From Flavobacterium limnosediminis JC2902 (GTDB lineage Bacteria > Bacteroidota > Bacteroidia > Flavobacteriales > Flavobacteriaceae), in contig NZ_AVGG01000001.1 in NCBI RefSeq assembly GCF_000498535.1, forward strand, positions 186,001-250,000: 64,000 nt of DNA, given 5' to 3'. Position numbers and translations under genes: made by a program. The notes beneath the pieces were generated by a model. That model worked only from the letters and a program-made list of their open reading frames with translations. It was not told where the DNA came from and did not search any database. This document shows, one piece after another, positions 33,159 to 41,445 of this stretch (its first letter is position 1; every line of letters begins with the position of its first letter).

Positions 33159-33629
33159 ATGAAGCCAAATCACCTTCAGACAGAAATCGACGGTATCGAC
33201 AAACAAATCCTGCGTGATCTGATGGAAGATGCCCGAAAACCCATTTTACAGATTGCCAACAAAATAGGGATTTCCGGTGCCGCGATCCACCAACGCTTAC
33301 GGAAACTGGAGCAGGCAGGCGTTATTTCGGGATCGAAATTTGTGGTTAACACTAAGGTTTTAGGGTACAGCACCATGGCCTTTGTGGGGATTTATCTGGA
33401 CAAGGCCGCCCGAAATCCGGAAGCGGTAAAAGAACTGAAAAAAATTCCGGAAGTATTGGAATGCCATTATACCACCGGAAATTGGAGCATCCTGATTAAA
33501 ATTCTCTGTCGCGATAACGAACATCTGATGCAGTTGCTCAACAAAAAAATTCAGGCGATTGACGGCGTTTCCAGAACAGAAACCTTTATTTCGCTGGATC
33601 AGCAGATTGACCGACAGATACAGTTGTAG
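33159..33629 (+). CDS. Lrp/AsnC-family transcription regulator
   Basis: The 156-residue protein has an N-terminal winged HTH (about 12-60; IDKQILRDLMEDARKPI, GISGAAIHQRLRKLEQAGVI) and the Lrp/AsnC ligand-binding alpha-beta domain (about 70-145; AFVGIYLDKAA, VLECHYTTGNWSILI). Such proteins sense amino acids and form octamers. The nearby saccharopine dehydrogenase-like gene is a possible target. A TATTTTTG element at 33114 may be its promoter. Confidence 0.92.
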   Translation: MKPNHLQTEIDGIDKQILRDLMEDARKPILQIANKIGISGAAIHQRLRKLEQAGVISGSKFVVNTKVLGYSTMAFVGIYLDKAARNPEAVKELKKIPEVLECHYTTGNWSILIKILCRDNEHLMQLLNKKIQAIDGVSRTETFISLDQQIDRQIQL

Positions 33630-33682
33630 TTTGCAGTCTCAGTTTGCGGTTAGATCACAGATGGACCATCAGTTCCCTTCCC

Positions 33683-33753
33683 AGCCCTGACAGAAGTGGA
33701 AATCCTGTTATTGCGATTCTTTTCGCAATAACAGATTGTAACGGATGACAGGA
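33683..33753. repeat. Structured intergenic element, copy B
   Basis: Outer stem CCTG/CAGG (33686-33689, 33749-33752) and flanks GACAGAAGTGGAAATCC and AGATTGTAACGGATGACAGG enclose a perfect 12-bp hairpin CTGTTATTGCGA/TCGCAATAACAG (33705-33716, 33723-33734). The stem is extended by AAT/ATT across one bulged C. It sits in the 228-base gap between the lrp and metalloprotease genes. Confidence 0.8.
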
Positions 33754-33858
33754 ATAAGGTATCCCGATAAATCCCGAACCATTCGCTCCCAATTCTCCCG
33801 AATGGAAATAAAAAATCCGCTACACTTGTAACGGATCTTGCTTTTATAAACTATTTTC

Positions 33859-34554
33859 TTAATCCCTTCTGCCAAAAACCTGAAAGGCCCAGTACAAGAG
33901 CGATGCCAAGGCTCCTATGGCTGCCACCACGTAGGTTCTTGCGGCCCATTTTAAGGCATCTTCGGCACCGGCATATTCCTGCTGACTTAACATGTTTTTG
34001 TTTTTTAGCCAAGCCAATGCGCGGTTACTGGCATCGTATTCCACCGGTAAGGTTATAAAACTGAATGCCGTGGCAATCGCCATCAATACCAAACCGGCAA
34101 TGGCAATATAAAATCCGAAGCCCATTTTAGCACCGGCACCAAGAATCAGTCCGCCGAAAATCAGCCATTGTGACAATTGAGACGAAACGTTTACCATGGG
34201 AACCAATTTGGAACGCAACGTTAACATATCGTAGGCCGCGGCGTGTTGTACGGCGTGACCACATTCGTGTGCTGCCACTGCTGCCGAAGCCGCATTTCGC
34301 TCGTTATAAACTGCTTCACTCAGGTTTACCGTTTTGTCAACCGGATTGTAATGATCGGTTAGTCTTCCGGGTGTGGAAATTACTTTTACGTCGTAAATTC
34401 CGTTGTCGGCCAGCATTTTCTCGGCGATTTCGGCACCGCTCATACCGTTACGCAGGTGCACCCTCGAATATTCTTCAAACTTACTTTTCAATTTTGAGCT
34501 TACCAGAAAACTCACTAAAGCGATACCGCCCAATAAAATATAATATCCTATCAT
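33859..34554 (-). CDS. YugP-like zinc metallopeptidase, membrane-anchored
   Basis: The 231-residue protein has an N-terminal membrane helix and the zinc site HECGHAVQH (HExxH form, about 99-107). LSEAVYNERNAASAAVAAHE precedes it, as in the YugP (neutral zinc metallopeptidase) family. Two further hydrophobic segments follow (about 135-170 and 207-225). The active site probably faces the membrane surface. Substrates are unknown; the family is compared with stress-related membrane proteases. It is transcribed alone. Confidence 0.88.
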   Translation of the reverse strand: MIGYYILLGGIALVSFLVSSKLKSKFEEYSRVHLRNGMSGAEIAEKMLADNGIYDVKVISTPGRLTDHYNPVDKTVNLSEAVYNERNAASAAVAAHECGHAVQHAAAYDMLTLRSKLVPMVNVSSQLSQWLIFGGLILGAGAKMGFGFYIAIAGLVLMAIATAFSFITLPVEYDASNRALAWLKNKNMLSQQEYAGAEDALKWAARTYVVAAIGALASLLYWAFQVFGRRD

Positions 34555-34673
34555 TTTGATTTGTTTTTAATCTGTTAAAGTTACGGAAAGTTCAGCAAAT
34601 TGTAGACCAAAATAGGTTCAGACAGTCGTTAAATGCAATTTTGACAGGTTAAAGTTTTATTAATTTTAATTCA

Positions 34674-34747
34674 ACACAGATTTCACAAATTTTCACAGAT
34701 TTACTACACTCAATTTAAAATCTGTGCTAATCTGCGGAATCTGTGTC
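34674..34747. repeat. Nested inverted repeat of CACAGATT words
   Basis: ACACAGATT at the left pairs with AATCTGTGT at the right, and an inner TTCACAGATTT pairs with AAATCTGTG. It lies between the metalloprotease start and the leuS terminator. The words resemble those at 55063 but use another sequence. Confidence 0.6.
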
Positions 34748-34783
34748 AACTGTTACAATGGGCGATGATTTCTGACAACCCTA

Positions 34784-34816
34784 TAAAAAAGCCCTGAATA
34801 TGATTACTCAGGGCTT
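34784..34816 (-). terminator. Terminator after leuS
   Basis: Stem GCCCTGA/TCAGGGC with a 10-base loop, followed on the minus strand by six T. Confidence 0.85.
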
Positions 34817-34837
34817 AAATTTATTTATCCAATTTAT

Positions 34838-37672
34838 TTATCCTACCAGGTTGATAATTTTCCCCGGAACGATAATCACTTTATTTGGCGTTCTGCCTTG
34901 CAATTGCGTTTGTGTTCTTTCATCGGCCATTACGATCTCCTCGATTTGGGCTGCGGATAAATCCAACGGTAGCTTAATCGTGAAACGCATTTTTCCGTTA
35001 AAGGAAACCGGATATTCTTTTTCAGATTCCACTAAATATTTTGCCTCGAAAATCGGGAAGGCTACGGTTGCGATGGAACCTTCGTGACCTAAAGCACTCC
35101 ATAATTCTTCGGCGATGTGTGGTGCGTATGGTGAAACTAAAAGCGCTAACGGTTCTAAAATCGCACGGTGGTTGCATTTCTGCTGTGCCAACTCGTTCAC
35201 GCAAATCATAAATTGGGAAACCGAGGTGTTGAACGAGAAATTCTCGATATCTTCGGTTACTTTTTTGATGGTTTTGTGTAGCGATTTGTACATGTCGGCC
35301 GTTGGTTCGTCGTTGGTTACGATCAGACCGTTATCGTCGAAATACAAACGCCACAGTTTTTTAAGGAAACCTGACACTCCGGTAATTCCGGCGGTGTTCC
35401 AAGGTTTTGCCTGTTCCAATGGCCCTAAGAACATTTCGTATAAACGTAAGGTATCGGCCCCATATTGTTCGCAGATGTCATCCGGATTTACTACGTTGTA
35501 TTTGGATTTGGACATTTTTTCTACTTCGCGGCCTACGATGTATTTGCCGTTTTCCAAAACGAATTCGGCGTCTTTATAATCGGAATATAACGGATGGTTT
35601 TTGAAGGCTTCGATATCCAACTCGTTCGTTACATCATTGATTAATGACAAATCAACGTGTATTGCATGCACATTTTTATCGGCAATAAGTCCTTTCGAAA
35701 TTAATGATTTGGAATCTTCCGTTCGGTATACAAACGCACTCATTCCCAAAATCATTCCCTGATTGATCAGTTTTTTGAACGGCTCTTCCGTTGGCGCAAA
35801 ACCTCGGTCTTTCAGGAATTTGTTCCAGAAACGGGAATACAATAAGTGACCAGTCGCGTGCTCGCTTCCGCCGATGTATAAATCCACGTTTTCCCAATAT
35901 TTCAAGGCATCCTGACCGGCAAATTCATTTTCGTTGTGCGCGTCCATGTAACGCATCCAGTACCAAGAACTTCCCGCCCAACCCGGCATGGTGTTTAATT
36001 CCAACGCAAATACAGTTTGGCTGTCTATCTTTTCGTTGGCAACCACTACATTGTTAACAGTATCCCAGGCCCAATGAGTAGCATTCCCTAATGGTGGCTG
36101 ACCGTCTTCGGTGGGAAGGTATTTTTCCACTTCCGGTAAGGCGATTGGCAAATGTTTCGCATCGATCATCTGTGGCATTCCGTTCACGTAATATACCGGG
36201 AACGGCTCACCCCAATAACGCTGACGGGAGAACACCGCATCGCGCAAACGGTAGTTTACTTTTGCTTTTCCGGCACCGATTTTCTCTAATTCTTCGATTA
36301 CTTTTTTCGTTCCGGTTATGTAATCCAATCCGTTTAGGAAATCAGAATTTATCAATTCGAATCCTTCTTTGGCTCCGAAAGCTTCTGCTGAAATATCCTG
36401 ATTGAAAATATTTTTAATGGCCGGCATCCCGTGGGTTCCTTTGAAGAAATTCGCAAACGCGTAATCCCTTTCGTCGCCGCAAGGTACTGCCATAACCGCT
36501 CCTGTTCCGTAACCCGCCAACACATAATCACCTATCCAAACCGGAATTGGTTCTTTGGTGAACGGATGCTCGGCATAGGCTCCGGTGAAAACTCCGGAAA
36601 TATGTTTTACATCAGCCATTCTTTCTCTTTCCGAACGTTTCGCCGTAGCTTCCACATAGGCTTCCACTGCTGCTTTTTGTTCCGGAGTGGTGATTTGCGC
36701 CACCAATTCGTGTTCCGGTGCCAAGGTCATGAACGTCACACCAAAAATGGTATCAGGTCGTGTAGTGAAAACCTCTATACTGCCTTCTGAATTCTGCAAT
36801 CTGAATTCTACGGAAGCTCCCACTGATTTCCCGATCCAGTTTCTTTGCGATTCTTTCAACGATTCCGTCCAGTCGATGGTTTCCAATCCTTGCAACAAAC
36901 GTTCTGCATAAGCCGAAATTCGCATCGACCATTGCATCATTTTTTTACGGATGACCGGATGGCCGCCACGCTCGGAAACACCGTTCACGATTTCGTCGTT
37001 CGCCAAAACGGTTCCCAACGCCGGACACCAGTTTACTTCGGTTTCCGCCAGATAGGTTAATCTGTATTGTAATAGAATTTTTTGTTGTTCATCGGATGAG
37101 AATGCATTCCATTCCGCTGCGGAAAATGGCGCAATGTTGTCATCACAAACCGCTTTCACATTGGCATTCCCTTCTTTTTCGAATAGGGCTGTCAAAGTGG
37201 TAATGTCTTCGGCTTTATCAGAAGTTATATTGTACCAGGAATTGAACAACTGAATGAAAATCCACTGTGTATGTTTGTAATAATCGGCATTGGAAGTACG
37301 CACTTCACGGCTCCAATCGAAAGAGAAACCGATTTTATCCAACTGCTCACGGTAACGGGCAATATTTTCTTTGGTAGTCGTATCGGGATGTTGTCCGGTT
37401 TGAATTGCGTACTGCTCGGCCGGCAATCCGAAGGAATCATAGCCTTGCGGATGTAACACATTGAAACCCTGATGTCTTTTGTAACGCGCCACAATATCAG
37501 AAGCGATATACCCCAGCGGATGCCCTACGTGTAATCCTGCTCCCGAAGGATAAGGAAACATGTCCAAAACATAATATTTTGGTTTATCGGAATTGTTTTG
37601 TGCGGCAAAGGTTTGATTTTTTGCCCAATACTGTTGCCATTTGGCTTCGATTTCGTTGTGAAAGTATTTCAT
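34838..37672 (-). CDS. leuS: Leucyl-tRNA synthetase
   Basis: The 944-residue class I synthetase has the HIGH motif in GLHVGHPLGYIASD (near residue 50) and the KMSKS loop in EKMSKSKYNVVNPDDI. The large inserted editing domain is recognisable by TTRPDTIFGVTFM and HPFTKEPIPVWIGDYVL. It charges tRNA-Leu. The length is on the long side, as usual in Bacteroidota. The start ATG is followed upstream by tandem repeats and by structured element copy C. Confidence 0.97.
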   Translation of the reverse strand: MKYFHNEIEAKWQQYWAKNQTFAAQNNSDKPKYYVLDMFPYPSGAGLHVGHPLGYIASDIVARYKRHQGFNVLHPQGYDSFGLPAEQYAIQTGQHPDTTTKENIARYREQLDKIGFSFDWSREVRTSNADYYKHTQWIFIQLFNSWYNITSDKAEDITTLTALFEKEGNANVKAVCDDNIAPFSAAEWNAFSSDEQQKILLQYRLTYLAETEVNWCPALGTVLANDEIVNGVSERGGHPVIRKKMMQWSMRISAYAERLLQGLETIDWTESLKESQRNWIGKSVGASVEFRLQNSEGSIEVFTTRPDTIFGVTFMTLAPEHELVAQITTPEQKAAVEAYVEATAKRSERERMADVKHISGVFTGAYAEHPFTKEPIPVWIGDYVLAGYGTGAVMAVPCGDERDYAFANFFKGTHGMPAIKNIFNQDISAEAFGAKEGFELINSDFLNGLDYITGTKKVIEELEKIGAGKAKVNYRLRDAVFSRQRYWGEPFPVYYVNGMPQMIDAKHLPIALPEVEKYLPTEDGQPPLGNATHWAWDTVNNVVVANEKIDSQTVFALELNTMPGWAGSSWYWMRYMDAHNENEFAGQDALKYWENVDLYIGGSEHATGHLLYSRFWNKFLKDRGFAPTEEPFKKLINQGMILGMSAFVYRTEDSKSLISKGLIADKNVHAIHVDLSLINDVTNELDIEAFKNHPLYSDYKDAEFVLENGKYIVGREVEKMSKSKYNVVNPDDICEQYGADTLRLYEMFLGPLEQAKPWNTAGITGVSGFLKKLWRLYFDDNGLIVTNDEPTADMYKSLHKTIKKVTEDIENFSFNTSVSQFMICVNELAQQKCNHRAILEPLALLVSPYAPHIAEELWSALGHEGSIATVAFPIFEAKYLVESEKEYPVSFNGKMRFTIKLPLDLSAAQIEEIVMADERTQTQLQGRTPNKVIIVPGKIINLVG

Positions 37673-37677
37673 TTTTT

Positions 37678-37720
37678 AGTTACTAAGGTACTAAGGCACT
37701 AAGGCACTAAGTTACTGAGT
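37678..37720. repeat. TACTAAGGC tandem repeat in leuS leader
   Basis: Four to five degenerate copies of a 8-9 base unit TACTAAGGC directly precede the leuS start codon. A related inverse text (CTTAGTAACTCAG) lies at 39160-39232. Confidence 0.75.
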
Positions 37721-37755
37721 TATATGTTTATAAAAATCCCTATAGTTTTCCCAAT

Positions 37756-37836
37756 AGCCCCGATGGTAGTGGAAATCCTGTTATTGGGAGATTGCTTCGC
37801 AAACTCGCAATGACAGATTGCAACGGACAGCGGGAA
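37756..37836. repeat. Structured intergenic element, copy C
   Basis: Outer stem CCCG/CGGG (37759-37762, 37831-37834) replaces the CCTG/CAGG of other copies, a compensatory change. Flanks are GATGGTAGTGGAAATCC and AGATTGCAACGGACAG. The inner stem CTGTTATTG/CAATGACAG has one wobble and the AAT/ATT extension across the bulged C. Its apical part contains GATTGCTTCG...CGCAATGAC, the word also found at 61188. Confidence 0.8.
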
Positions 37837-37862
37837 TAGGGACAACCGATAAAGCCCGAGCC

Positions 37863-37880
37863 TCCCGATAGCTATCGGGA
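37863..37880. repeat. 18-bp palindrome TCCCGATAGCTATCGGGA
   Basis: Perfect palindrome in the 331-base gap before ftsX. Near-identical palindromes occur at 49856 and 49889. The rest of this gap holds element copy C and, near 37910-37990, AT-rich sequence without a clear promoter match. Confidence 0.85.
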
Positions 37881-38003
37881 CGCTCCTGACCTAAAAATTG
37901 TGTGGCAAATTTACATTATATTATAAGAAAGTTAAAACTTTGGGCGTTATAAAGGTTAAAAACGATTTTCTTTATTATTTTTACGGCTTAATTCAGATTG
38001 CAT

Positions 38004-38879
38004 ATGGCACCATCCTTCGAGAACTTTCAGAGAAGACGACTTATTTCTTCTTATTTTTCTGTGGTTTTAAGTATTTTTTTAGTGTTGTTCCTTTTGGGAG
38101 CATTGGGTTTATTCGTAATCCATTCTGAGAAAATTTCGAACAGTTTTAAGGAAGACATTCCGATGTCGGTGTACTTTAAAGACGAAGCGAATGATACCAT
38201 TTTAAAGGCTTTTGAAACGAAACTGAAAAGTTCAGCTTTCGTAAAGGATTTTGTTTTCGTATCCAAAGAAGATGCGGCTAAAAACAATAAAGACATTGTT
38301 GGTGAGGATTTCCTTGAGTTTTTAGGAATGAACCCACTTCCGAATTCCTTTGATATTCACTTAAAAAGCGAGTATGTGGAATCGGCAAAAATCAAACAGA
38401 TCGAGAGTGACATCAAAACCAACGAAATGGTTTCCGAAGTTATCTACGATAAAAAATTAGTGGAACTGGCGAATGAGAACATCAAGAAAATCAGTTTCTG
38501 GATTTTGGTAATCAGCAGTGTTTTTGCATTGATTTCGATGTTGTTAATCAACAGTTCACTACGCCTTTCGGTATACTCCAACCGATTCATCATCAAAACC
38601 ATGCAGATGGTGGGCGCCACAAAGTCGTTCATCAGAAAACCGTTTATCTGGAGAAGCATTCGTTTGGGATTAATCGGCTCGGGCTTGGCCATCATTGCGC
38701 TTATCGCTTTAACGTTTTACGTTGACGGATTGTTCCCGAATCTGGGCATCGCAAAAGATTACCTGTCCATGTTCATAATTTTGGGAGGTGTTTTGGCTGT
38801 AGGTATCGTAATCACATGGATAAGCACGTTCTTTGCGACGCAACGCTTTTTGAATTTGAGAACCGACGATCTTTATTAG
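38004..38879 (+). CDS. ftsX: Cell division protein FtsX
   Basis: I start at ATG 38004 (MAPSFENFQRRR, 291 residues); the frame also allows a TTG two codons earlier. The layout is that of FtsX: a cytoplasmic N-terminus, a first helix (about 16-38), a large extracytoplasmic domain (about 45-160) and three more helices, the last before a short tail. FtsX with the ATPase FtsE controls peptidoglycan hydrolases at division. No ftsE is in the window. It heads a run with DUF3098, uppP and truB, an order I associate with Flavobacteriia. Confidence 0.9.
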   Translation: MAPSFENFQRRRLISSYFSVVLSIFLVLFLLGALGLFVIHSEKISNSFKEDIPMSVYFKDEANDTILKAFETKLKSSAFVKDFVFVSKEDAAKNNKDIVGEDFLEFLGMNPLPNSFDIHLKSEYVESAKIKQIESDIKTNEMVSEVIYDKKLVELANENIKKISFWILVISSVFALISMLLINSSLRLSVYSNRFIIKTMQMVGATKSFIRKPFIWRSIRLGLIGSGLAIIALIALTFYVDGLFPNLGIAKDYLSMFIILGGVLAVGIVITWISTFFATQRFLNLRTDDLY

Positions 38880-38924
38880 TAAACAGTGGTCAGTGGTTGG
38901 CGACTCGTTTAAAACAACAACAAT

Positions 38925-39158
38925 ATGGAAAACAAACAAAAACCGGACTTTCTTTTTGAAAGCATCAACTATAAAATTCTTTTAATCGGATTGGGTGTAA
39001 TCGCCTTAGGTTTTATCCTGATGTCGGGAGGCGGCAGCGATGACCCAAAAGTTTTCAGCGATGCCATTTTTGATTTCCGCAGAATCCGATTGGCTCCGAC
39101 CGTGGTTCTGATCGGTTTCGGGATCACGATTTATTCGATTTTCAAAAAAAGTAAATAA
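38925..39158 (+). CDS. DUF3098 membrane protein
   Basis: The 77-residue protein has two membrane helices (about 17-35 and 53-70) and the family text LIGLGVIALGFILMSGGGSDDPKVF (shown here in part) and FDFRRIRLAPTVVLIGF, which identify DUF3098. It is a small inner-membrane protein of unknown function found between ftsX and uppP in Bacteroidota. The gene lies 45 bases after ftsX. It may support the cell-wall functions of its neighbours; that is inference. Confidence 0.88.
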   Translation: MENKQKPDFLFESINYKILLIGLGVIALGFILMSGGGSDDPKVFSDAIFDFRRIRLAPTVVLIGFGITIYSIFKKSK

Positions 39159-39159
39159 T

Positions 39160-39232
39160 AGTTACTGAGTAGCTTAGTCACTTAGTCCTCAGAAAAACTT
39201 AGTAACTCAGTAACTCAGCAACTCAGCAGCTC
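39160..39232. repeat. Degenerate CTTAGTAACTCAG tandem repeat before uppP
   Basis: Units of about 10 bases (AGTAACTC, AGCAACTC, AGTCACTT) fill almost the whole gap between the DUF3098 and uppP genes. On the opposite strand the text resembles the leuS leader repeat. Confidence 0.7.
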
Positions 39233-39236
39233 TCCA

Positions 39237-40046
39237 ATGGATTTTTTTCAAGCGTTAATTATCGCCATTATTGAAGGTTTAACCGAATACCTTCCGGTTT
39301 CTTCAACAGGGCACATGGTATTTGCAAGTTCTTATTTCGGCATACAGGAAGACGATTTCGTAAAACTGTTTCAGGTTTCAATCCAATTTGGTGCCATCTT
39401 GGCCGTAGTGGCTTTGTACTGGAAGAAATTTTTCGATTTCTCCAAGCTGAATTTCTTCATAAAATTAGCCTGTGCCGTTATTCCCGCCTTGGTATTGGGA
39501 AAATTATTCGACGATAAAATTGAAGCGGTGTTAGGCAACCCGATTCCCATTGCGATTGTACTGATAGTGGGCGGAATCATCCTCCTTTTCATTGACAGCC
39601 GTTTTCAGACACCAACCGTCGCCAGCGAGGAAGACATCACCATAAAGAAAGCCGTGGCCATTGGCTTTTGGCAGTGCCTGGCGATGATGCCGGGGACTAG
39701 TCGTTCGGCGGCTTCGATTATTGGCGGAATGCAACAGGGATTGACCCGGCACGCCGCTGCGGAGTTTTCGTTTTTCTTAGCGGTTCCCACCATGTTGGCG
39801 GTAACATGTTATTCGGTTTTCCTTAAAACGTATGAGCATTCGCAGATGAAAGGCTACGAACTGATTTTAAAATCCGACGAAAACATAAAACTGTTCCTTA
39901 TTGGAAATGTAGTCGCGTTTATCGTGGCGGTTTTGGCTATCAAATTTTTCATCGGCATCATCAAACAATACGGTTTCAAACCCTGGGGCTGGTACCGCAT
40001 TGTTGCCGGAATCGGACTTTTGGTTTACTTCACCTATTTAAAATAA
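39237..40046 (+). CDS. uppP: Undecaprenyl-diphosphatase
   Basis: The 269-residue polytopic protein has both signature motifs of BacA/UppP: EGLTEYLPVSSTGHM (about 14-28) and MPGTSRSAASIIGGM (about 154-168). It removes a phosphate from undecaprenyl diphosphate, recycling the lipid carrier for peptidoglycan and other polymers, and gives bacitracin tolerance. The gene starts directly after a tandem repeat. truB begins 6 bases downstream. Confidence 0.96.
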   Translation: MDFFQALIIAIIEGLTEYLPVSSTGHMVFASSYFGIQEDDFVKLFQVSIQFGAILAVVALYWKKFFDFSKLNFFIKLACAVIPALVLGKLFDDKIEAVLGNPIPIAIVLIVGGIILLFIDSRFQTPTVASEEDITIKKAVAIGFWQCLAMMPGTSRSAASIIGGMQQGLTRHAAAEFSFFLAVPTMLAVTCYSVFLKTYEHSQMKGYELILKSDENIKLFLIGNVVAFIVAVLAIKFFIGIIKQYGFKPWGWYRIVAGIGLLVYFTYLK

Positions 40047-40052
40047 TTTACC

Positions 40053-40757
40053 TTGCTGACTCCCGAAGATTACATAAACGGACAAATCCTGCTGATTGAC
40101 AAACCCTTGAAATGGAGCTCCTTTCAGGCGGTTAACAAGCTGAAATACACGTTAATCAACAAATTGGGACTTCCGAAGAAATTCAAAATTGGACACGCGG
40201 GGACTTTAGATCCGTTGGCTTCCGGCCTGCTGATTGTCTGTACCGGAAAATTCACTAAAAGAATTACGGAACTGATGGGAATGCCGAAGGAATACACCGG
40301 AACATTCCATATCGGAGCCACAACGCCTTCGTATGATCTGGAAACCGAAATCGATGCCACTTTCCCTACGGAACACATTACCGCAGAATTGATTGAACAG
40401 GCACGTTTAAGTTTCATTGGTGAAATCGACCAGAAACCACCGGTATTTTCGGCCATTAAAAAAGACGGAAAACGGTTGTATGAACACGCCAGAGCGGGAG
40501 AAGAAGTGGAAATCGCACACCGAAAAACCACGATCCACGAATTTGAACTAACCCGGATTGCTTTGCCAGAAATTGATTTCAGAGTCGTATGCAGTAAGGG
40601 AACTTATATCCGTTCTTTGGCTTTTGATTTTGGCCAGGCATTAGGTTCAGGCTCCCATTTAACCGCTTTACGCCGTACAAAAATTGGTGAATTCGATGTG
40701 AAAAACGCCATTTTGGTTACCGATTTCGAAGATACGGCTATTCCAAAGCAAGCATAA
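40053..40757 (+). CDS. truB: tRNA pseudouridine(55) synthase, TTG start
   Basis: The 234-residue enzyme makes pseudouridine 55 in tRNA. The catalytic Asp53 is in GHAGTLDPLASGLL, and the later motif KGTYIRSLAFDFG is typical of TruB. The only start codon that keeps the conserved N-terminus (LTPEDYINGQILLIDKP) is TTG at 40053; no ATG or GTG is near it and the uppP stop is 6 bases upstream. Translation is probably coupled to uppP. The 3' end overlaps the convergent thioredoxin-like gene by 20 bases. Confidence 0.94.
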   Translation: MLTPEDYINGQILLIDKPLKWSSFQAVNKLKYTLINKLGLPKKFKIGHAGTLDPLASGLLIVCTGKFTKRITELMGMPKEYTGTFHIGATTPSYDLETEIDATFPTEHITAELIEQARLSFIGEIDQKPPVFSAIKKDGKRLYEHARAGEEVEIAHRKTTIHEFELTRIALPEIDFRVVCSKGTYIRSLAFDFGQALGSGSHLTALRRTKIGEFDVKNAILVTDFEDTAIPKQA

Positions 40758-41340
40758 TTTTCGTAATTTCATCCATCGTCGACAACCCTTTATCGTGCAG
40801 GTACCATTTCTGTAATTCGGTTTTAGCCACCTCGTTTACGACACCAAATTTCGCTTTGAACTCCTTGATTAGTCGCGTGGCTCCTTCCGGTCTTGGTCCC
40901 CAGGCTGCAAGTACTTCGTGATTATCCGCATTGAGGATGATTAATTTCGGAACCGCCCGTGCTCCGTTGGTTAAAAATTCCTGCATTAAAGACTCGTTTT
41001 CATCACGGAAAACTATGCGCAAATCGATATTGGCCGCAACTTCGTCCATTTTATGCATGATCGGCAGTAACTGTGCCGCATCGCCACACCAGCCTTCGGC
41101 CAAAACCAGCCAAATGTATTTTGTTTTCAGCTGACCGAACAGTATTTTCACCTCTTCCGGAACCACAAGAGTTTTGTCCAAACGGTTCATGCGAACTTCA
41201 TTGAGCTGGCTGTAATGCAGTAAATCTTCGGATTGTTCGTTTCCGGACGACTTCCCTTCCGCCAGCAATTCAGTAACTTTCGTTCTGTATTCAGCATAAT
41301 TATAACTGTTTTTGAGGCTGTTTGCTATGATTGTTTTCAT
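40738..41340 (-). CDS. Thioredoxin-fold protein with single active-site Cys
   Basis: The 200-residue protein has a thioredoxin fold with the active-site segment VLAEGWCGDAAQLLPIM. Only the first Cys of a CxxC is present (Cys-Gly-Asp-Ala), while the cis-Pro region appears as ARAVPKLIIL. It therefore cannot work as a classical dithiol oxidoreductase; a monothiol or peroxide-linked role is possible. The N-terminal 70 residues are helical. It is cytosolic by sequence and transcribed alone, with its end overlapping truB. Confidence 0.8.
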   Translation of the reverse strand: MKTIIANSLKNSYNYAEYRTKVTELLAEGKSSGNEQSEDLLHYSQLNEVRMNRLDKTLVVPEEVKILFGQLKTKYIWLVLAEGWCGDAAQLLPIMHKMDEVAANIDLRIVFRDENESLMQEFLTNGARAVPKLIILNADNHEVLAAWGPRPEGATRLIKEFKAKFGVVNEVAKTELQKWYLHDKGLSTMDEITKIMLALE

Positions 41341-41445
41341 TTTTCTTATTTATAACTACAAAATTAATTCAAAAATCGCACTTGAGATGTGATAAAAGTC
41401 ACCTTTTGAAGATCAAAAAGCGTAAATTTATAGCAAAGATTTAAA

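Noticed and set aside
35115-35579. 154-residue plus-strand frame within leuS
   Set aside because: Antisense to leuS; no start signal and no recognisable domain.
37678-39232. CRISPR array
   Set aside because: The repeats near leuS and uppP are short degenerate tandem units without spacers of constant length, and no cas gene is present.
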